Source of the DNA: Ruegeria sp. A3M17
Lineage (GTDB): Bacteria > Pseudomonadota > Alphaproteobacteria > Rhodobacterales > Rhodobacteraceae
DNA: 64,000 nucleotides
Assembly (NCBI RefSeq): GCF_003318255.1
Contig: NZ_QOCF01000020.1
Location: 1 to 64,000 of the forward strand
Direction of reading: 5' to 3'
Under the pieces are notes generated by a model. That model saw nothing but the letters and a program-made list of their open reading frames with translations. It made no database searches and was not told where the DNA came from. How positions within the stretch are numbered: the first letter of the stretch is position 1; every line of letters starts with the position of its first letter. Shown one piece after another: positions 8,748 to 18,060 of this stretch. The position numbers and the translations under genes were made by a program.

Positions 8748-10001
8748 ATGCCCGCTTTATGCCGCGACTGCTTTTCGATTTTGGAACAGGAAGCGCGTTG
8801 CCCTTCCTGCGGAAGCCCGCGGATCAAGACCCACCCTGAGCTGTTCGACCTGTCCATCGCGCATATGGATTGCGACGCCTTTTATGCCTCGGTCGAAAAG
8901 CGGGACAATCCTGAACTGGCCGATAAGCCGGTGATCATCGGGGGCGGCAAACGCGGTGTCGTGTCAACCGCGTGTTATGTGGCCCGTATTCGTGGGGTTC
9001 GCTCTGCGATGCCGATGTTCAAAGCCTTGCAACTGTGCCCGGACGCCGTTGTCATCAAGCCTCGCATGTCGGTCTACGCCGAGGTGTCACGACAGATCAG
9101 GGTCATGATGGACGAATTGACCCCCGTGATCGAACCGCTGTCACTGGACGAAGCATTCATGGATCTGTCCGGCACGCAGCGACTGCATGGCGCGCCACCT
9201 GCGGCCATGCTGGCAAGACTGGTTAAGCGGATGAAGGACGAGCTGGGCGTAACAGGCTCGATCGGTCTGTCGCACAACAAGTTTCTAGCCAAGGTCGCCT
9301 CTGACCTGGACAAGCCGCGTGGATATTCAGTGATTGGAAAAGCTGAGACCGCCGAATTTCTGTACGACAAACCGGTGCGCCTGATCTGGGGTATCGGACC
9401 AGCGGCACAGGAATCGCTGGATCGCGCAGGCATCCGCGCCTTCTCGGACCTATTACGCTGGGATCAGGAGGCACTGACAGCCCGGTTCGGATCAATGGGA
9501 TATCGGCTGTGGCATCTGGCGCGCGGACAGGACAAACGGCGCGTCTCTTCGCATGAGCCGATGAAGTCGATCAGCAACGAGACCACGTTTTTCGAGGATA
9601 CGGCCAGCCTGGACATCCTTGACGGGCATCTGTGGCGCATGTCCGAAAAAGTTGCGGATCGCGCTAAAGCCAAAGGGCTGGCCGGACGGGTCGTAACCCT
9701 GAAACTCAAACAAGCAAACCACAAGGTCATCACCCGACGTGTCTCGTTGCGGGACGCCACTCAGATCGCGGACCGCATCTACCGCACGGCCCGTGGGCTG
9801 TTTGATCAGGTCGGCGACAAAGGGCCATATCGTCTGTTGGGTTGCGGAATTTCCGATCTGTGCCCCGAAGATCAGGCGGACATCTCGGGAGACCTTTTGG
9901 ATCCCGACGCGTCAAGACGGTCTCAGGCGGAACGCGCTACGGATGAAATCCGGCGCAGATTCGGAACTGATGCGATTGTCAAAGGCCGGGCTTTGCGCTG
10001 A
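8748..10001 (+). CDS. dinB: DNA polymerase IV (Y-family translesion polymerase)
   Basis: The 417-residue protein carries the Y-family catalytic motifs MDCDAFYASVE near residue 40 and SLDEAFMDLSG near 135, followed by thumb, HhH (WGIGP) and little-finger regions. It differs from E. coli DinB by an N-terminal extension of about 35 residues containing CRDC and CPSC, a likely zinc-ribbon of the kind seen in alphaproteobacterial DinB proteins. AAAGG before the ATG supports including it. It ends 2 bp from the convergent N-formylglutamate amidohydrolase-like gene. Confidence 0.95.
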   Translation: MPALCRDCFSILEQEARCPSCGSPRIKTHPELFDLSIAHMDCDAFYASVEKRDNPELADKPVIIGGGKRGVVSTACYVARIRGVRSAMPMFKALQLCPDAVVIKPRMSVYAEVSRQIRVMMDELTPVIEPLSLDEAFMDLSGTQRLHGAPPAAMLARLVKRMKDELGVTGSIGLSHNKFLAKVASDLDKPRGYSVIGKAETAEFLYDKPVRLIWGIGPAAQESLDRAGIRAFSDLLRWDQEALTARFGSMGYRLWHLARGQDKRRVSSHEPMKSISNETTFFEDTASLDILDGHLWRMSEKVADRAKAKGLAGRVVTLKLKQANHKVITRRVSLRDATQIADRIYRTARGLFDQVGDKGPYRLLGCGISDLCPEDQADISGDLLDPDASRRSQAERATDEIRRRFGTDAIVKGRALR

Positions 10002-10003
10002 GG

Positions 10004-10864
10004 TTACTCAGCCGCCAGTCGCAACGGATCGCGGCCAATACCCGAGATTTCCCGAATGACCTGCCGCAATACGTTCTGAAACGCTGCGAAATTGCCGTTC
10101 GGCGCGATTTTGACTTCATCCATGTAAAGAGAGCGGTCGATCTCAATCTGGATAGCGTGCTGATTGCGTCCGGGCCGCCCGTACGTCTGTGTCACGTAGG
10201 CGCCGGCGAAAGGCGCGTTGCGCGCCACGATCAGGCCCGCCGAGGCAAACGCGGATTCGATCCGGTCCACAATATCGGCCGAAGCCGAAGCGCCAAACCT
10301 GTCACCCAACACGATCTGCGGGCGCTGGGACGTGGACGTGCTGGCCATCGAAACCGCTTCATGCGGCATCGAATGGCAATCAATCAAAATGGCCTGACCA
10401 AAAGCGGCGTGCGATTCGGTCAGCAGCGACTTGAGACGCGCATGATAAGGACGCCAGCAGGTGTCGATGCGCAGACGCGCCTCGTCCATCGTTAGCTTGC
10501 CGCGATAGATTGCGCGCCCATTGGCGACGACCCTGGGAATCACGCCCAGCCCCGAAGCGACACGCGGGTTATGGCCGTGGCGGCGCGCGCCCTGGATCAA
10601 AGCCGGGTCCAGCTCCTCAGCACTGCGGTTAAGATCCAGATAGGCTCTTGATTTTGTCGCGGATATCAAGGGCGCACCATGGTCAGTCGCTGCGGAAAAC
10701 AACTGATCCACGAATGCATCTTCCGAAGATCGAATCACATTCTGGCTCAGAACCGTCCGGTTCAGCATCGCTTCGGGGTAGTTCCGGCCACTGTGAGGAG
10801 AAGAAAATACAACGCAAGACGTGCGCTTGACGGGCATATCCAATACGTAAGCAGCGTTCTTCAT
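10004..10864 (-). CDS. N-formylglutamate amidohydrolase family protein
   Basis: This 286-residue zinc-dependent deformylase/amidohydrolase (FGase fold) has SSPHSGRNYP at the N-terminus, an ILIDCHSMP motif near 165 and HAIQIEIDRSLYMDE near 240, all characteristic. In histidine degradation the family releases formate from N-formylglutamate. However, no hut genes are nearby, so a general role on N-formyl or N-acyl amino acids is equally likely. AAGGAGTCACC precedes the ATG. Confidence 0.85.
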   Translation of the reverse strand: MKNAAYVLDMPVKRTSCVVFSSPHSGRNYPEAMLNRTVLSQNVIRSSEDAFVDQLFSAATDHGAPLISATKSRAYLDLNRSAEELDPALIQGARRHGHNPRVASGLGVIPRVVANGRAIYRGKLTMDEARLRIDTCWRPYHARLKSLLTESHAAFGQAILIDCHSMPHEAVSMASTSTSQRPQIVLGDRFGASASADIVDRIESAFASAGLIVARNAPFAGAYVTQTYGRPGRNQHAIQIEIDRSLYMDEVKIAPNGNFAAFQNVLRQVIREISGIGRDPLRLAAE

Positions 10865-11013
10865 GGTGACTCCTTGTTCGCATTGAACATAGACCGGAAA
10901 ATAGTTCTACCAAACCCCTTGAACCCCTTTGCGACTCCTTTTATAGACCCCGCTACCGGCGCGGGGTTCCGCGCCCCATTTCGTTATGGGGCAGGGCAAC
11001 GCAAAGGTTAAGT

Positions 11014-11088
11014 GGGCGGTTAGCTCAGCGGTAGAGCACTTCGTTGACATCGAAGGGGTCACAAGTTCGATCCTTGTACCGCCCACCA
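11014..11088 (+). tRNA. tRNA-Val (anticodon GAC)
   Basis: The cloverleaf is complete. The acceptor GGGCGGT pairs with ACCGCCC, the D-arm is GCTC/GAGC, the anticodon stem CTTCG/CGAAG encloses TTGACAT with anticodon GAC, and the T-arm ACAAG/CTTGT encloses TTCGATC. The CCA end is encoded (11086-11088). It reads GUC and GUU valine codons. Confidence 0.97.
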
Positions 11089-11181
11089 TCTATTCACTGT
11101 TTCGGGTCTGACCCGGGACACCCGCAAACCCAGGCGCTGGCCACGTCCTTGATGAAGGCGCCGCAGATTGGAGACAGACCC

Positions 11182-11307
11182 ATGAAGGTCAAGAACTCGC
11201 TCCGCTCGCTCAAGAACCGGCACCGTGATTGCCGTGTTGTGCGTCGCAAAGGCCGCGTCTACGTGATCAACAAGACGCAGCGCAAGTTCAAAGCTCGCCA
11301 GGGCTAA
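11182..11307 (+). CDS. rpmJ: 50S ribosomal protein L36 (zinc-free type)
   Basis: This 41-residue basic protein ([14 protein letters not shown] start, RKFKARQG end) is the short, cysteine-poor L36 variant: only one cysteine remains, so it cannot form the zinc site of the C+ form. That variant is normal in alphaproteobacteria. The open frame extends upstream into the tRNA, but the conserved ATG at 11182 marks the protein. It is followed by a strong terminator. Confidence 0.95.
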   Translation: MKVKNSLRSLKNRHRDCRVVRRKGRVYVINKTQRKFKARQG

Positions 11308-11330
11308 GAACTGAACACTACCAAATCTTT

Positions 11331-11360
11331 AAGCCGCGCTTTCGAGCGCGGCTTTTTTGT
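11331..11360 (+). terminator. Terminator after rpmJ
   Basis: AAGCCGCGCT (11331-11340) pairs perfectly with AGCGCGGCTT (11345-11354) around a TTCG tetraloop, followed by a run of T. This is a textbook intrinsic terminator. Confidence 0.92.
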
Positions 11361-11506
11361 TGGCGATGTTAATGTCTGCTATGCGGGACAAAGCGGCCTT
11401 TCGTAGATTGGCTTGTTTTTGTGCTTTATCTTGTATGTTGGTGTTGCAAAGTTTGGCTGCTCGACCAAAGCTCAGGTGACACTTTCCTGAAGTTGAAGGA
11501 GATCCC

Positions 11507-13372
11507 ATGGTCAATCTGGGCACACAGCCGATCAGGACTCAAAGTGATATTTCTGAGTTCGAAGGAGAAATGACGCTTGAAGAGCGTTTACCTGAACAAA
11601 GCATCTTGGATGTCTTTATCAACAGCGTTGACCGCGATCCTGATGCGACTGCGCTGACAATGCTGATGACCGGAACTGAAGACGAAGAACCGCGTCGTGT
11701 GACCTATAAACAGTTGCTGGGACAGATAATGCGCGCTGCAAATCTGTTTGCAGCGATTGGAGGTGAAGCACCGGGCGTTGCGTTTATGCTGCCCGCTTTG
11801 ATTGAAACCCACGTCACTTTGTGGGGAGCAGAAACGGCTGGGTACGCTGTTCCGATCAATTTTCTTTTGCAGCCTGAGAGCATAGCAGAACTTCTCAAAG
11901 CCTCCGAGGCAAAGATCCTTGTTGCTCTTGGCCCTCATCCACAGCTGGATATTTGGGAGAAAGCTCTAGCAATGAGGGAGCAGGTTCCGGGCCTCGTACT
12001 TGTGCGCATTTCTCCGCCGGGTACACTGCCCGAAGAAGGAGTTATTGATCTTGCCGGTGCTTTGATGGCCCAACCTGATGATCATCTGACTTTTGGGGAG
12101 GCGCGCAGGGGTTCAGATCTGGCGGCCTATTTTCACACCGGGGGCACAACTGGTGTACCAAAGCTTGTTGCGCACACCCACCGCAGCCAGCTGGTCGCAG
12201 CATTCGGGGGAGCTGTCATGTGCGGCTTTCGCTCTGATGATGTATTTACCGCTACTTTTCCTCTTTTTCACGTCGCCGGAACGATTGTCGGCGGTCTCAG
12301 TTGCTTTATGGCAGGCGTTGAACTGCTCGTCATGACTCCTGCCGGTCTGCGAAACCCAGCAGTTGTCGCAAGCTTTTGGCGTCTTGTCGCAGAATACAAG
12401 GTTACAATTGTTGGCGGCGTACCAACTGCTATTGGGGCGATCTTGCAAACGCCAATTGGCGATCATGACATCTCGCACGTGCGGGCGGGCGCGACTGGCG
12501 CTTCATTGCTACCGCCTGCGGTCGGGCAGAAGTTCAAGGAAGTGACCGGCTGCACTCTTTTTGAAATTCTGGGCATGACGGAAGCTTCCGGATTGATCAG
12601 TATCGATCCACTCTGCGGTACGGGTACTGCAGGTTCAGTTGGCTGGGCGTTACCTTACACAAATGTCGACGTTCTCAAGCTGGAAAGCGATGGTGGTCTT
12701 GGAGCGGTGTGTGAGATTGGCGAAATCGGTGTTGTAGCCATCAAAGGTCCTCACTTGTCGCCCGGTTACAGCGTTCCAGAATTCAACAGCGAGGTGTTCA
12801 TAGACGGTGTCCTGAATTCGGGCGACTTGGGGTACAAAGATGCGAATGGGTCCCTTTATGTTGCCGGACGCTCCAAAGATCTGATTATCCGAAGCGGCCA
12901 CAATATCGATCCGGTCATGATTGAGAATGCGATGAGTACCCACCCTGCTGTCGCGTTGGCAGCAGCGGTCGGCATGCCCGATCCTTATGCCGGAGAACTG
13001 CCGATATGTTTCATTCAGGTCCACACATCCGATGAGGTTACCGTTGAAGAACTAATGGCACATGCTCAGAACACTATCGATGAAAGACCAGCTTGGCCGA
13101 AGATCATTAAGATTGTTGATGAGATACCGCTGACGTCAGTCGGCAAAATCTTCAAGCCAAGTCTGCGGTGCGATGCTGCAAAGCTGGTAGTATCAAATCT
13201 GCTTCGTGAACAACTGAAGTTGCCCGACGCTTACGTGCAAGTGGAGGCGGGCGGGTCACGCGGACTTTGCGTCACAGTGTGCCTTTCTGAGACAGACGCG
13301 TCGTCTAGGTCCAGCGTTGAACAGAAGCTTCATGACTTCCTTTTCGAAACGCGCGTTGAAGTGGGATCGTAG
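11507..13372 (+). CDS. Acyl-CoA synthetase (AMP-dependent, ANL superfamily)
   Basis: The 621-residue cytosolic enzyme activates a carboxylic acid with ATP and CoA. The P-loop is YFHTGGTTGVPKLVAH (around residue 206), the adenylate motif GMTEASG lies near 357, the hinge GRSKDLIIRSGHN near 458, and the catalytic lysine lies in TSVGKIFKP near 545. The residues after that exceed the usual end by about 60 and form an extra C-terminal tail. GAAGGAGATCCC precedes the ATG. It stands alone, with no fatty-acid or phenylacetate genes, so the substrate is open; the binding pocket cannot be read by eye. Confidence 0.88.
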   Translation: MVNLGTQPIRTQSDISEFEGEMTLEERLPEQSILDVFINSVDRDPDATALTMLMTGTEDEEPRRVTYKQLLGQIMRAANLFAAIGGEAPGVAFMLPALIETHVTLWGAETAGYAVPINFLLQPESIAELLKASEAKILVALGPHPQLDIWEKALAMREQVPGLVLVRISPPGTLPEEGVIDLAGALMAQPDDHLTFGEARRGSDLAAYFHTGGTTGVPKLVAHTHRSQLVAAFGGAVMCGFRSDDVFTATFPLFHVAGTIVGGLSCFMAGVELLVMTPAGLRNPAVVASFWRLVAEYKVTIVGGVPTAIGAILQTPIGDHDISHVRAGATGASLLPPAVGQKFKEVTGCTLFEILGMTEASGLISIDPLCGTGTAGSVGWALPYTNVDVLKLESDGGLGAVCEIGEIGVVAIKGPHLSPGYSVPEFNSEVFIDGVLNSGDLGYKDANGSLYVAGRSKDLIIRSGHNIDPVMIENAMSTHPAVALAAAVGMPDPYAGELPICFIQVHTSDEVTVEELMAHAQNTIDERPAWPKIIKIVDEIPLTSVGKIFKPSLRCDAAKLVVSNLLREQLKLPDAYVQVEAGGSRGLCVTVCLSETDASSRSSVEQKLHDFLFETRVEVGS

Positions 13373-13691
13373 GGGACAACTCTCAACACGGCTCAAATTG
13401 CCAATCCTAAAAAATATTGTGTTGCCGGTGGCCATTGTGCGAGCCTTTTGATTGTTCAGCTGCTAAATGCACTCACAGCATCCAGTTCCCATGACAACGG
13501 CTGCAACGGGCTCTTAACAGTCCTACCCACAACCTTTGTCTGCATCGTACTTTCTGCACTTTCCCCCACCGGACAATAGCGACCATTTGACCAACTAATT
13601 TTGTCAGATTTCCTTGCATCCCCTCCGGAATCGTTTAATTGACAATTTCAGTCGGATTAATACGCCGCACATTTCAATGTTGGGAGTTATG
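13373..13691. other. Non-coding gap upstream of the iron-binding protein gene
   Basis: About 320 bp without a convincing ORF. TTGACA at 13639-13644 and TAATAC at 13658-13663 resemble promoter boxes but are only 13 bp apart. I looked for iron-responsive sites (Fur, Irr ICE, RirA boxes) and saw none that I could defend. Confidence 0.4.
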
Positions 13692-14708
13692 ATGCTCAAA
13701 TCCTCTACCTGCTTCGCCGCCGCATTGTCGGCCTTGATCGCCACTTCTGCCGCTGCCGAGGGTGAGTTGAACCTTTATTCCTCGCGCCACTATGACACCG
13801 ACGAAAACCTGTACAGTGATTTCGAAAAGGCCACTGGCATTACCATCAACCGCATCGAAGGCAAAGCCGATGAGCTGATCGCGCGGATGGAAGCCGAAGG
13901 TGCGAACTCGCCCGCGGATATTCTGCTGACCGTCGACACCTCGCGTCTCTCTCGGGCCAAGAATGCCGGCATTCTGCAACCGATCGAAAGCGCAGTTCTG
14001 GAAGAGCGCATCCCGAACAACCTTCAGGATAGCGACAATGAATGGTTCGGATTCTCGCAGCGTGGCCGCATCATTTTCTTCGACAAGGAAAACGTCGCCA
14101 ACCCGCCGGCGACATATGCCGATCTTGCCAAGCCCGAATACAAGGGCCAGATCTGCATCCGGTCGTCCAGCAATACGTATAACCAGACGTTGTTGGCTTC
14201 GATCGTCACCCATGAAGGCCCCGAGGCAGCAAAGGCCTGGGCCGAAGGCATCGTGGCCAACATGGCCCGCGAACCACAGGGCGGTGACACCGATCAGCTG
14301 CGGGGTATCGTATCCGGCGAATGCGACATCGCGGTTTCAAACACCTATTACTTTGCCCGTGCAATCCGCAAAGATGTCAAAGGTGTCTCGGCCGATATCG
14401 ACGCAATCGGTTGGGTCTTTCCGAACCAGGACAGCTATGGCGCGCATATGAACCTGTCCGGTGCAGGTGTTGCCGCAAATGCACCGAACAAAGAGAATGC
14501 CGTTCTCTTCCTCGAATATTTGGCAAGCGACAGCGCCCAGCAATATTTTTCGGCCGGGAATGACGAATTCCCCGCGGTTGAGGGCGTCGCACTTGCGGAC
14601 TCGGTGAAATCTCTGGGTGAATTCAAAGCGGATGAGGTCGTCCTGTCCGACGTCGCCGAAAACCTGCCGACAGCGCAAAAGATCTTTAACGAAGCCGGCT
14701 GGAAATAA
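13692..14708 (+). CDS. Periplasmic ferric-iron ABC transporter substrate-binding protein (FbpA/FutA-like)
   Basis: The mature protein binds Fe3+ in the periplasm for an ABC importer. The start chosen (MLKSSTCFAA, preceded by GGGAG at 5 bp) gives 338 residues with a Sec signal ending near TSAAAEGE. The binding lobe begins LNLYSSRHY, and SNTYYFARA contains the tandem tyrosines that ligate iron in this family. No permease or ATPase gene follows; a terminator comes right after. The transporter must therefore borrow subunits encoded elsewhere, or the gene is a moved orphan. An in-frame ATG one codon earlier (13689) is also possible. Confidence 0.9.
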   Translation: MLKSSTCFAAALSALIATSAAAEGELNLYSSRHYDTDENLYSDFEKATGITINRIEGKADELIARMEAEGANSPADILLTVDTSRLSRAKNAGILQPIESAVLEERIPNNLQDSDNEWFGFSQRGRIIFFDKENVANPPATYADLAKPEYKGQICIRSSSNTYNQTLLASIVTHEGPEAAKAWAEGIVANMAREPQGGDTDQLRGIVSGECDIAVSNTYYFARAIRKDVKGVSADIDAIGWVFPNQDSYGAHMNLSGAGVAANAPNKENAVLFLEYLASDSAQQYFSAGNDEFPAVEGVALADSVKSLGEFKADEVVLSDVAENLPTAQKIFNEAGWK

Positions 14709-14733
14709 TCCGGGCAAAAACCAGAGCAGTATG

Positions 14734-14765
14734 AAGGGCGCAGGGTATCTGCGCCCTTTCATTTG
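14734..14765. terminator. Terminator between the iron-binding protein and the outer-membrane protein
   Basis: GGGCGCAG (14736-14743) pairs with CTGCGCCC (14749-14756) across GGTAT, followed by TTTCATTT. It lies between convergent genes. Confidence 0.8.
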
Positions 14766-14774
14766 GTGGCGGGT

Positions 14775-15746
14775 TCAGAACAGCACCCCGAAGCCAACGG
14801 AAAAACCGGAAAAGGAATCGGCGATAACGCCGTTCAACATGACGCGCGCGCCCTCGACGGCGGGCAACCCGATCTTTGTGGTATCGACCTCAATTCCGAC
14901 ACCGACCGTCGCCAGCCAATCCGTGTCCAACACCATCGCGCTGTCGCCGTGATAAAGCACAACACCCCCATCCAAAACCAGTTTTGACGGACGGCCCAGC
15001 AGCTTGACCTTATCAAGTGGATAACGGTAGCGCGAAAACAACGTCGTCTGGTTCGAATTTGCACGGGCATCCCCCGCTTGCGGTTCGTTTATCGGATAGA
15101 ACTCTAAAAACGTCTGACGTAACCTGTACTCGGCCTCCCAACGGCCGAATTGTGCCTCGCGAAAGACGCTCAGGGACGCCCCGACACCAAAGGCGTTAAG
15201 GTTACCGTCCACTGCGCCTGCCCCGTTCGAACGGGACGGAAACAGCGGAAAATTGGAAAACACCGCATCCGTGGTGACATGGCCAAGCGACAGATGCGCA
15301 ACTGGCCGGATGTACCAGTTATTGGTCAGCGGAAGCTCCCACCCGACGCCAAGGGTCGCGGCGATGCTTGACCACGTCACATCCAGTTCGGTTTCGGACC
15401 CAATCTCGGGAAAAATCACCAGCGGGTTATAGTTCTGATACGCAAACTGGCCTTCCAGATACAGGCCATTGCCCAACGGTTTGAACCCGCCGCGCAGCTG
15501 CGTGGACCGCAGATTTCTGGCGTCACCAGATGCGCTCAGAAAGGACAAGGACGAAAGTGTTTCGTTCGGTGTGGCCGCGACACTCAGCACCGCAAGCGCG
15601 GCGCGGGCGGCGGCTTCAGAGGCGTCTGGATCAAGGTTTTGCGCGTTAGCAGGCTGGGCGAAACTCCAGATCAAAAACGATGTGTACGCAACAAGTCTTT
15701 TCAATCGCGGGTTCGCCTGTCGGTTTTTGTCGACTGCCAAGCGCAT
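14775..15746 (-). CDS. Outer-membrane beta-barrel protein (solitary autotransporter-barrel-like)
   Basis: The sequence from the ATG at 15746 encodes 323 residues with an N-terminal signal (FLIWSFAQPANAQ). The rest is dominated by alternating hydrophobic/polar strands with many aromatic girdle residues (YLEGQFAYQNY, WEAEYRLRQT, FSRYRYPL) and ends in a C-terminal Phe (GFSVGFGVLF), the outer-membrane insertion signal. This resembles the family of single autotransporter barrels without a passenger. The function is unknown. The frame is open upstream to 15857, but no better start is visible and the ribosome binding site is weak. Confidence 0.75.
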   Translation of the reverse strand: MRLAVDKNRQANPRLKRLVAYTSFLIWSFAQPANAQNLDPDASEAAARAALAVLSVAATPNETLSSLSFLSASGDARNLRSTQLRGGFKPLGNGLYLEGQFAYQNYNPLVIFPEIGSETELDVTWSSIAATLGVGWELPLTNNWYIRPVAHLSLGHVTTDAVFSNFPLFPSRSNGAGAVDGNLNAFGVGASLSVFREAQFGRWEAEYRLRQTFLEFYPINEPQAGDARANSNQTTLFSRYRYPLDKVKLLGRPSKLVLDGGVVLYHGDSAMVLDTDWLATVGVGIEVDTTKIGLPAVEGARVMLNGVIADSFSGFSVGFGVLF

Positions 15747-15945
15747 CGTTATTGACGCGCAATGCGTTTGACAGATCGTAACCCAGTCTTTGTTTACGAA
15801 AAACCAAAACAACGATTTCGCGGCCACGAATTCTGAGGACTTGTATTTTGGAAACACTCGGTCGCGATGGCGTTTTCAGCGACCATCCTGAATGTGATTT
15901 GGTATTTTCCCCCGAAACAGGTTCAATCGTGTCAGGAGGTTTGTC

Positions 15946-16161
15946 ATGAAAAACCCGGAAAGCTTCGAGAAGTTCTACTTTGCCAAAGTTGGCATGGGTG
16001 AAGCCTGCGGCTGCGCCGAGAGGGTGATTGATGTGTTCGAATTCAACAGACAAGGCGGCACACAGTCCAAGCGTGCAGTGAAATCAGAAAGACGCAGACG
16101 TCGTTCATTCCGATCCTGGGCCATGAAATACGGGTTGCTGAGCCGCAAACCCAGTACCTGA
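15946..16161 (+). CDS. Small hypothetical protein with a basic tail
   Basis: This is a 71-residue ORF with an excellent ribosome binding site (CAGGAGGTTTGTC before ATG), which is the main reason to believe it. The N-terminal part (MKNPESFEKFYFAKVGMG) is followed by GEACGCAE and then a very basic stretch with five consecutive arginines (near residue 50). I recognise no family. It could be a nucleic-acid-binding micro-protein or an accidental ORF. It sits alone between two divergently placed envelope genes. Confidence 0.45.
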   Translation: MKNPESFEKFYFAKVGMGEACGCAERVIDVFEFNRQGGTQSKRAVKSERRRRRSFRSWAMKYGLLSRKPST

Positions 16162-16454
16162 TGCTCGTCGCCCATCTGTGGGGCGGTGCCGGTGCCATGA
16201 CACAGTTAGGTTCTTTATGATCAGAATTGGGGGGCCGATCGGACCTGCAAAACCCGGCGACACCCCTTCAGCCTCGGTATCCGAGACTCCGTCTTCAATT
16301 GAAAACGACGCGATCAGCGAACACCCCTGCGCGGGCCTTCTGGGGTTTCGCCCAAACAACACAGGCTTGGAAAACGACCCGGCGAATCCGGAAACAAACT
16401 TGCAATCGCCCCCACAAGCATAGTCACCTGAGATGAAACGGGGGGAGAATGTCG

Positions 16455-17987
16455 ATGAAGCCATGGGCCGTCGTGATTTGTCTGTGCAGTGCGCTGGCTC
16501 TTGCGGCTTGCGCCCCCAAATCGCGCAGTTATGAAAAGTCTGTTTCGTCGTCCTTTGTAGCCCCCGCGAACAGCACCCTGGTGCGCGCGGCCAACCGGCT
16601 TGGCGATCCCAAGGACGGGCGGTCCGGGGTAAAACTGATCAGTGATGGGGAACAAGCGCTGGCTTCAAGGCTTTTGCTGGCCGCTGCAGCTGAGCGTACC
16701 ATCGACGCGCAGTACTACCTTTTGCACAATGACCCCACGGGCCATCTGTTTGCTGCCAGCCTTTTGCAGGCGGCGGACAGGGGCGTTCGTGTCCGGCTGC
16801 TTTTGGATGACATGGGCACGTCCAGCTACGACGCTATGACCGCAGCGCTGGACTATCACGAGAATATCGAGATCAGGCTGTTCAATCCCTTTTGGCGGGA
16901 TCAAAGTCTGCTGATTGCGGGTCTGACAGACTTCAAACGCATCAATCGCCGGATGCACAACAAATCCATGACCGCAGACAACATCTTCACGATCGTCGGG
17001 GGGCGCAACATTGGGGCCGAGTATTTTCTGGCCCGGGCAGAAATGAACTATGCCGATCTGGACGTGCTGGCCGCAGGCCCCGTCGTGAACGAGGTTTCCC
17101 AAAGCTTTGACGCCTATTGGAACAGTGAATTTGCCGTTCCCGCCCGCGTGGTTGTTGGACAACCGGAATCGTTTGACCTGAACGATGCGCGCACAAGGCT
17201 GAATGAGTTGGTGGAGGAAGCAAAACAGACCCAGTACGGCGCTGCGCTCAGGAAATCCGCGCAAGAGAATTTTGCCGACGGCGCGCTACGGCTGAATTGG
17301 GTCCCCGCACGTTTGTATGCGGACCCGCCGTCAAAAGCCGCGGGAGTTGAAACGGTGGACCCCATTCTTGCATCGCAATTGCTGCCGTATTTTGAAAATG
17401 CCCGCAGCGAGGTAAATATCCTCTCGGCTTACTTTGTGCCCCGCAACAATGGCGTCCGCTGGATGACCGAGTTGGAAAATCGCGGTGTGGACGTCAAGGT
17501 CGTGACCAATTCCCTGGGGTCAAATGACGTCGTGCCGGTTTATGCGCATTACGCCAAGAAACGCCGGGCGCTCTTGCGCGGTGGGGTTGAACTTTATGAA
17601 TTGCGGCCAGACGCCTATCAGGTTCAGCGTCGCGGTATCAACTGGGCGCGATCTCGGTCCGGCCTGCATTCCAAGGCTTTTGCCATCGATGACCGTTACC
17701 TCTTTGTTGGCTCATTCAATTGGGACCCGCGTTCTGTGAACATCAATACCGAAATGGGCATTCTGATCGACTCGCCCGCGATGGCTGTTCAAACGATGGG
17801 TGCATTGGACGCGGCCCTGCCCGCCTACACATACCAGGTGACGTTGGAACGCGCAGGCCAGCTTAAATGGAGAACACGAGGAGCGGACGGGGAAGTACTG
17901 GAATACGATTCCGAGCCCACAGGGTCGGTCTGGGATCACATCGTCTCTGGTTTTCTGGGTGTTTTACCGATCGGGTCACAGCTTTAG
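16455..17987 (+). CDS. Phospholipase D / cardiolipin synthase-like lipoprotein
   Basis: The 510-residue protein has two HKD motifs, HNKSMTADN (with GGRNIGAEYF after it) near residue 170 and HSKAFAIDD (with FVGSFNWDPRS) near 405, so both halves of the phosphatidyl-transferase active site are present. The N-terminus is a lipoprotein signal (ALALAACAP), which predicts anchoring to the membrane from the periplasmic side. The ATG at 16455 is preferred over 16449 because GGGAG lies 7 bp upstream. It probably acts on phospholipid head groups; cardiolipin synthesis is possible but unproven. Confidence 0.85.
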   Translation: MKPWAVVICLCSALALAACAPKSRSYEKSVSSSFVAPANSTLVRAANRLGDPKDGRSGVKLISDGEQALASRLLLAAAAERTIDAQYYLLHNDPTGHLFAASLLQAADRGVRVRLLLDDMGTSSYDAMTAALDYHENIEIRLFNPFWRDQSLLIAGLTDFKRINRRMHNKSMTADNIFTIVGGRNIGAEYFLARAEMNYADLDVLAAGPVVNEVSQSFDAYWNSEFAVPARVVVGQPESFDLNDARTRLNELVEEAKQTQYGAALRKSAQENFADGALRLNWVPARLYADPPSKAAGVETVDPILASQLLPYFENARSEVNILSAYFVPRNNGVRWMTELENRGVDVKVVTNSLGSNDVVPVYAHYAKKRRALLRGGVELYELRPDAYQVQRRGINWARSRSGLHSKAFAIDDRYLFVGSFNWDPRSVNINTEMGILIDSPAMAVQTMGALDAALPAYTYQVTLERAGQLKWRTRGADGEVLEYDSEPTGSVWDHIVSGFLGVLPIGSQL

Positions 17988-18060
17988 GTCTGCAAGTAAC
18001 GACTAACGCGACCGATCATTCTTAGGTTTACCGCTCCAAAAGGCTGAAAGGACATTCACC

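Noticed and set aside
10955-10985. GC-rich hairpin (CCCCGC and GCGGGG) upstream of tRNA-Val
   Set aside because: No T-run follows on either side, so a terminator call is not supported.
10907-11089. Minus-strand frame reading [12 protein letters not shown]
   Set aside because: It is the antisense of tRNA-Val; this peptide is a well-known artefact of translated tRNA genes.
13639-13663. TTGACA and TAATAC before the iron-binding protein gene
   Set aside because: The boxes look good individually but are only 13 bp apart, too close for a sigma-70 promoter.
16178-16423. 81-codon open frame between the small hypothetical gene and the phospholipase-like gene
   Set aside because: No ribosome binding site, proline- and serine-rich low-complexity content and no family resemblance. 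Kept out of the annotation.
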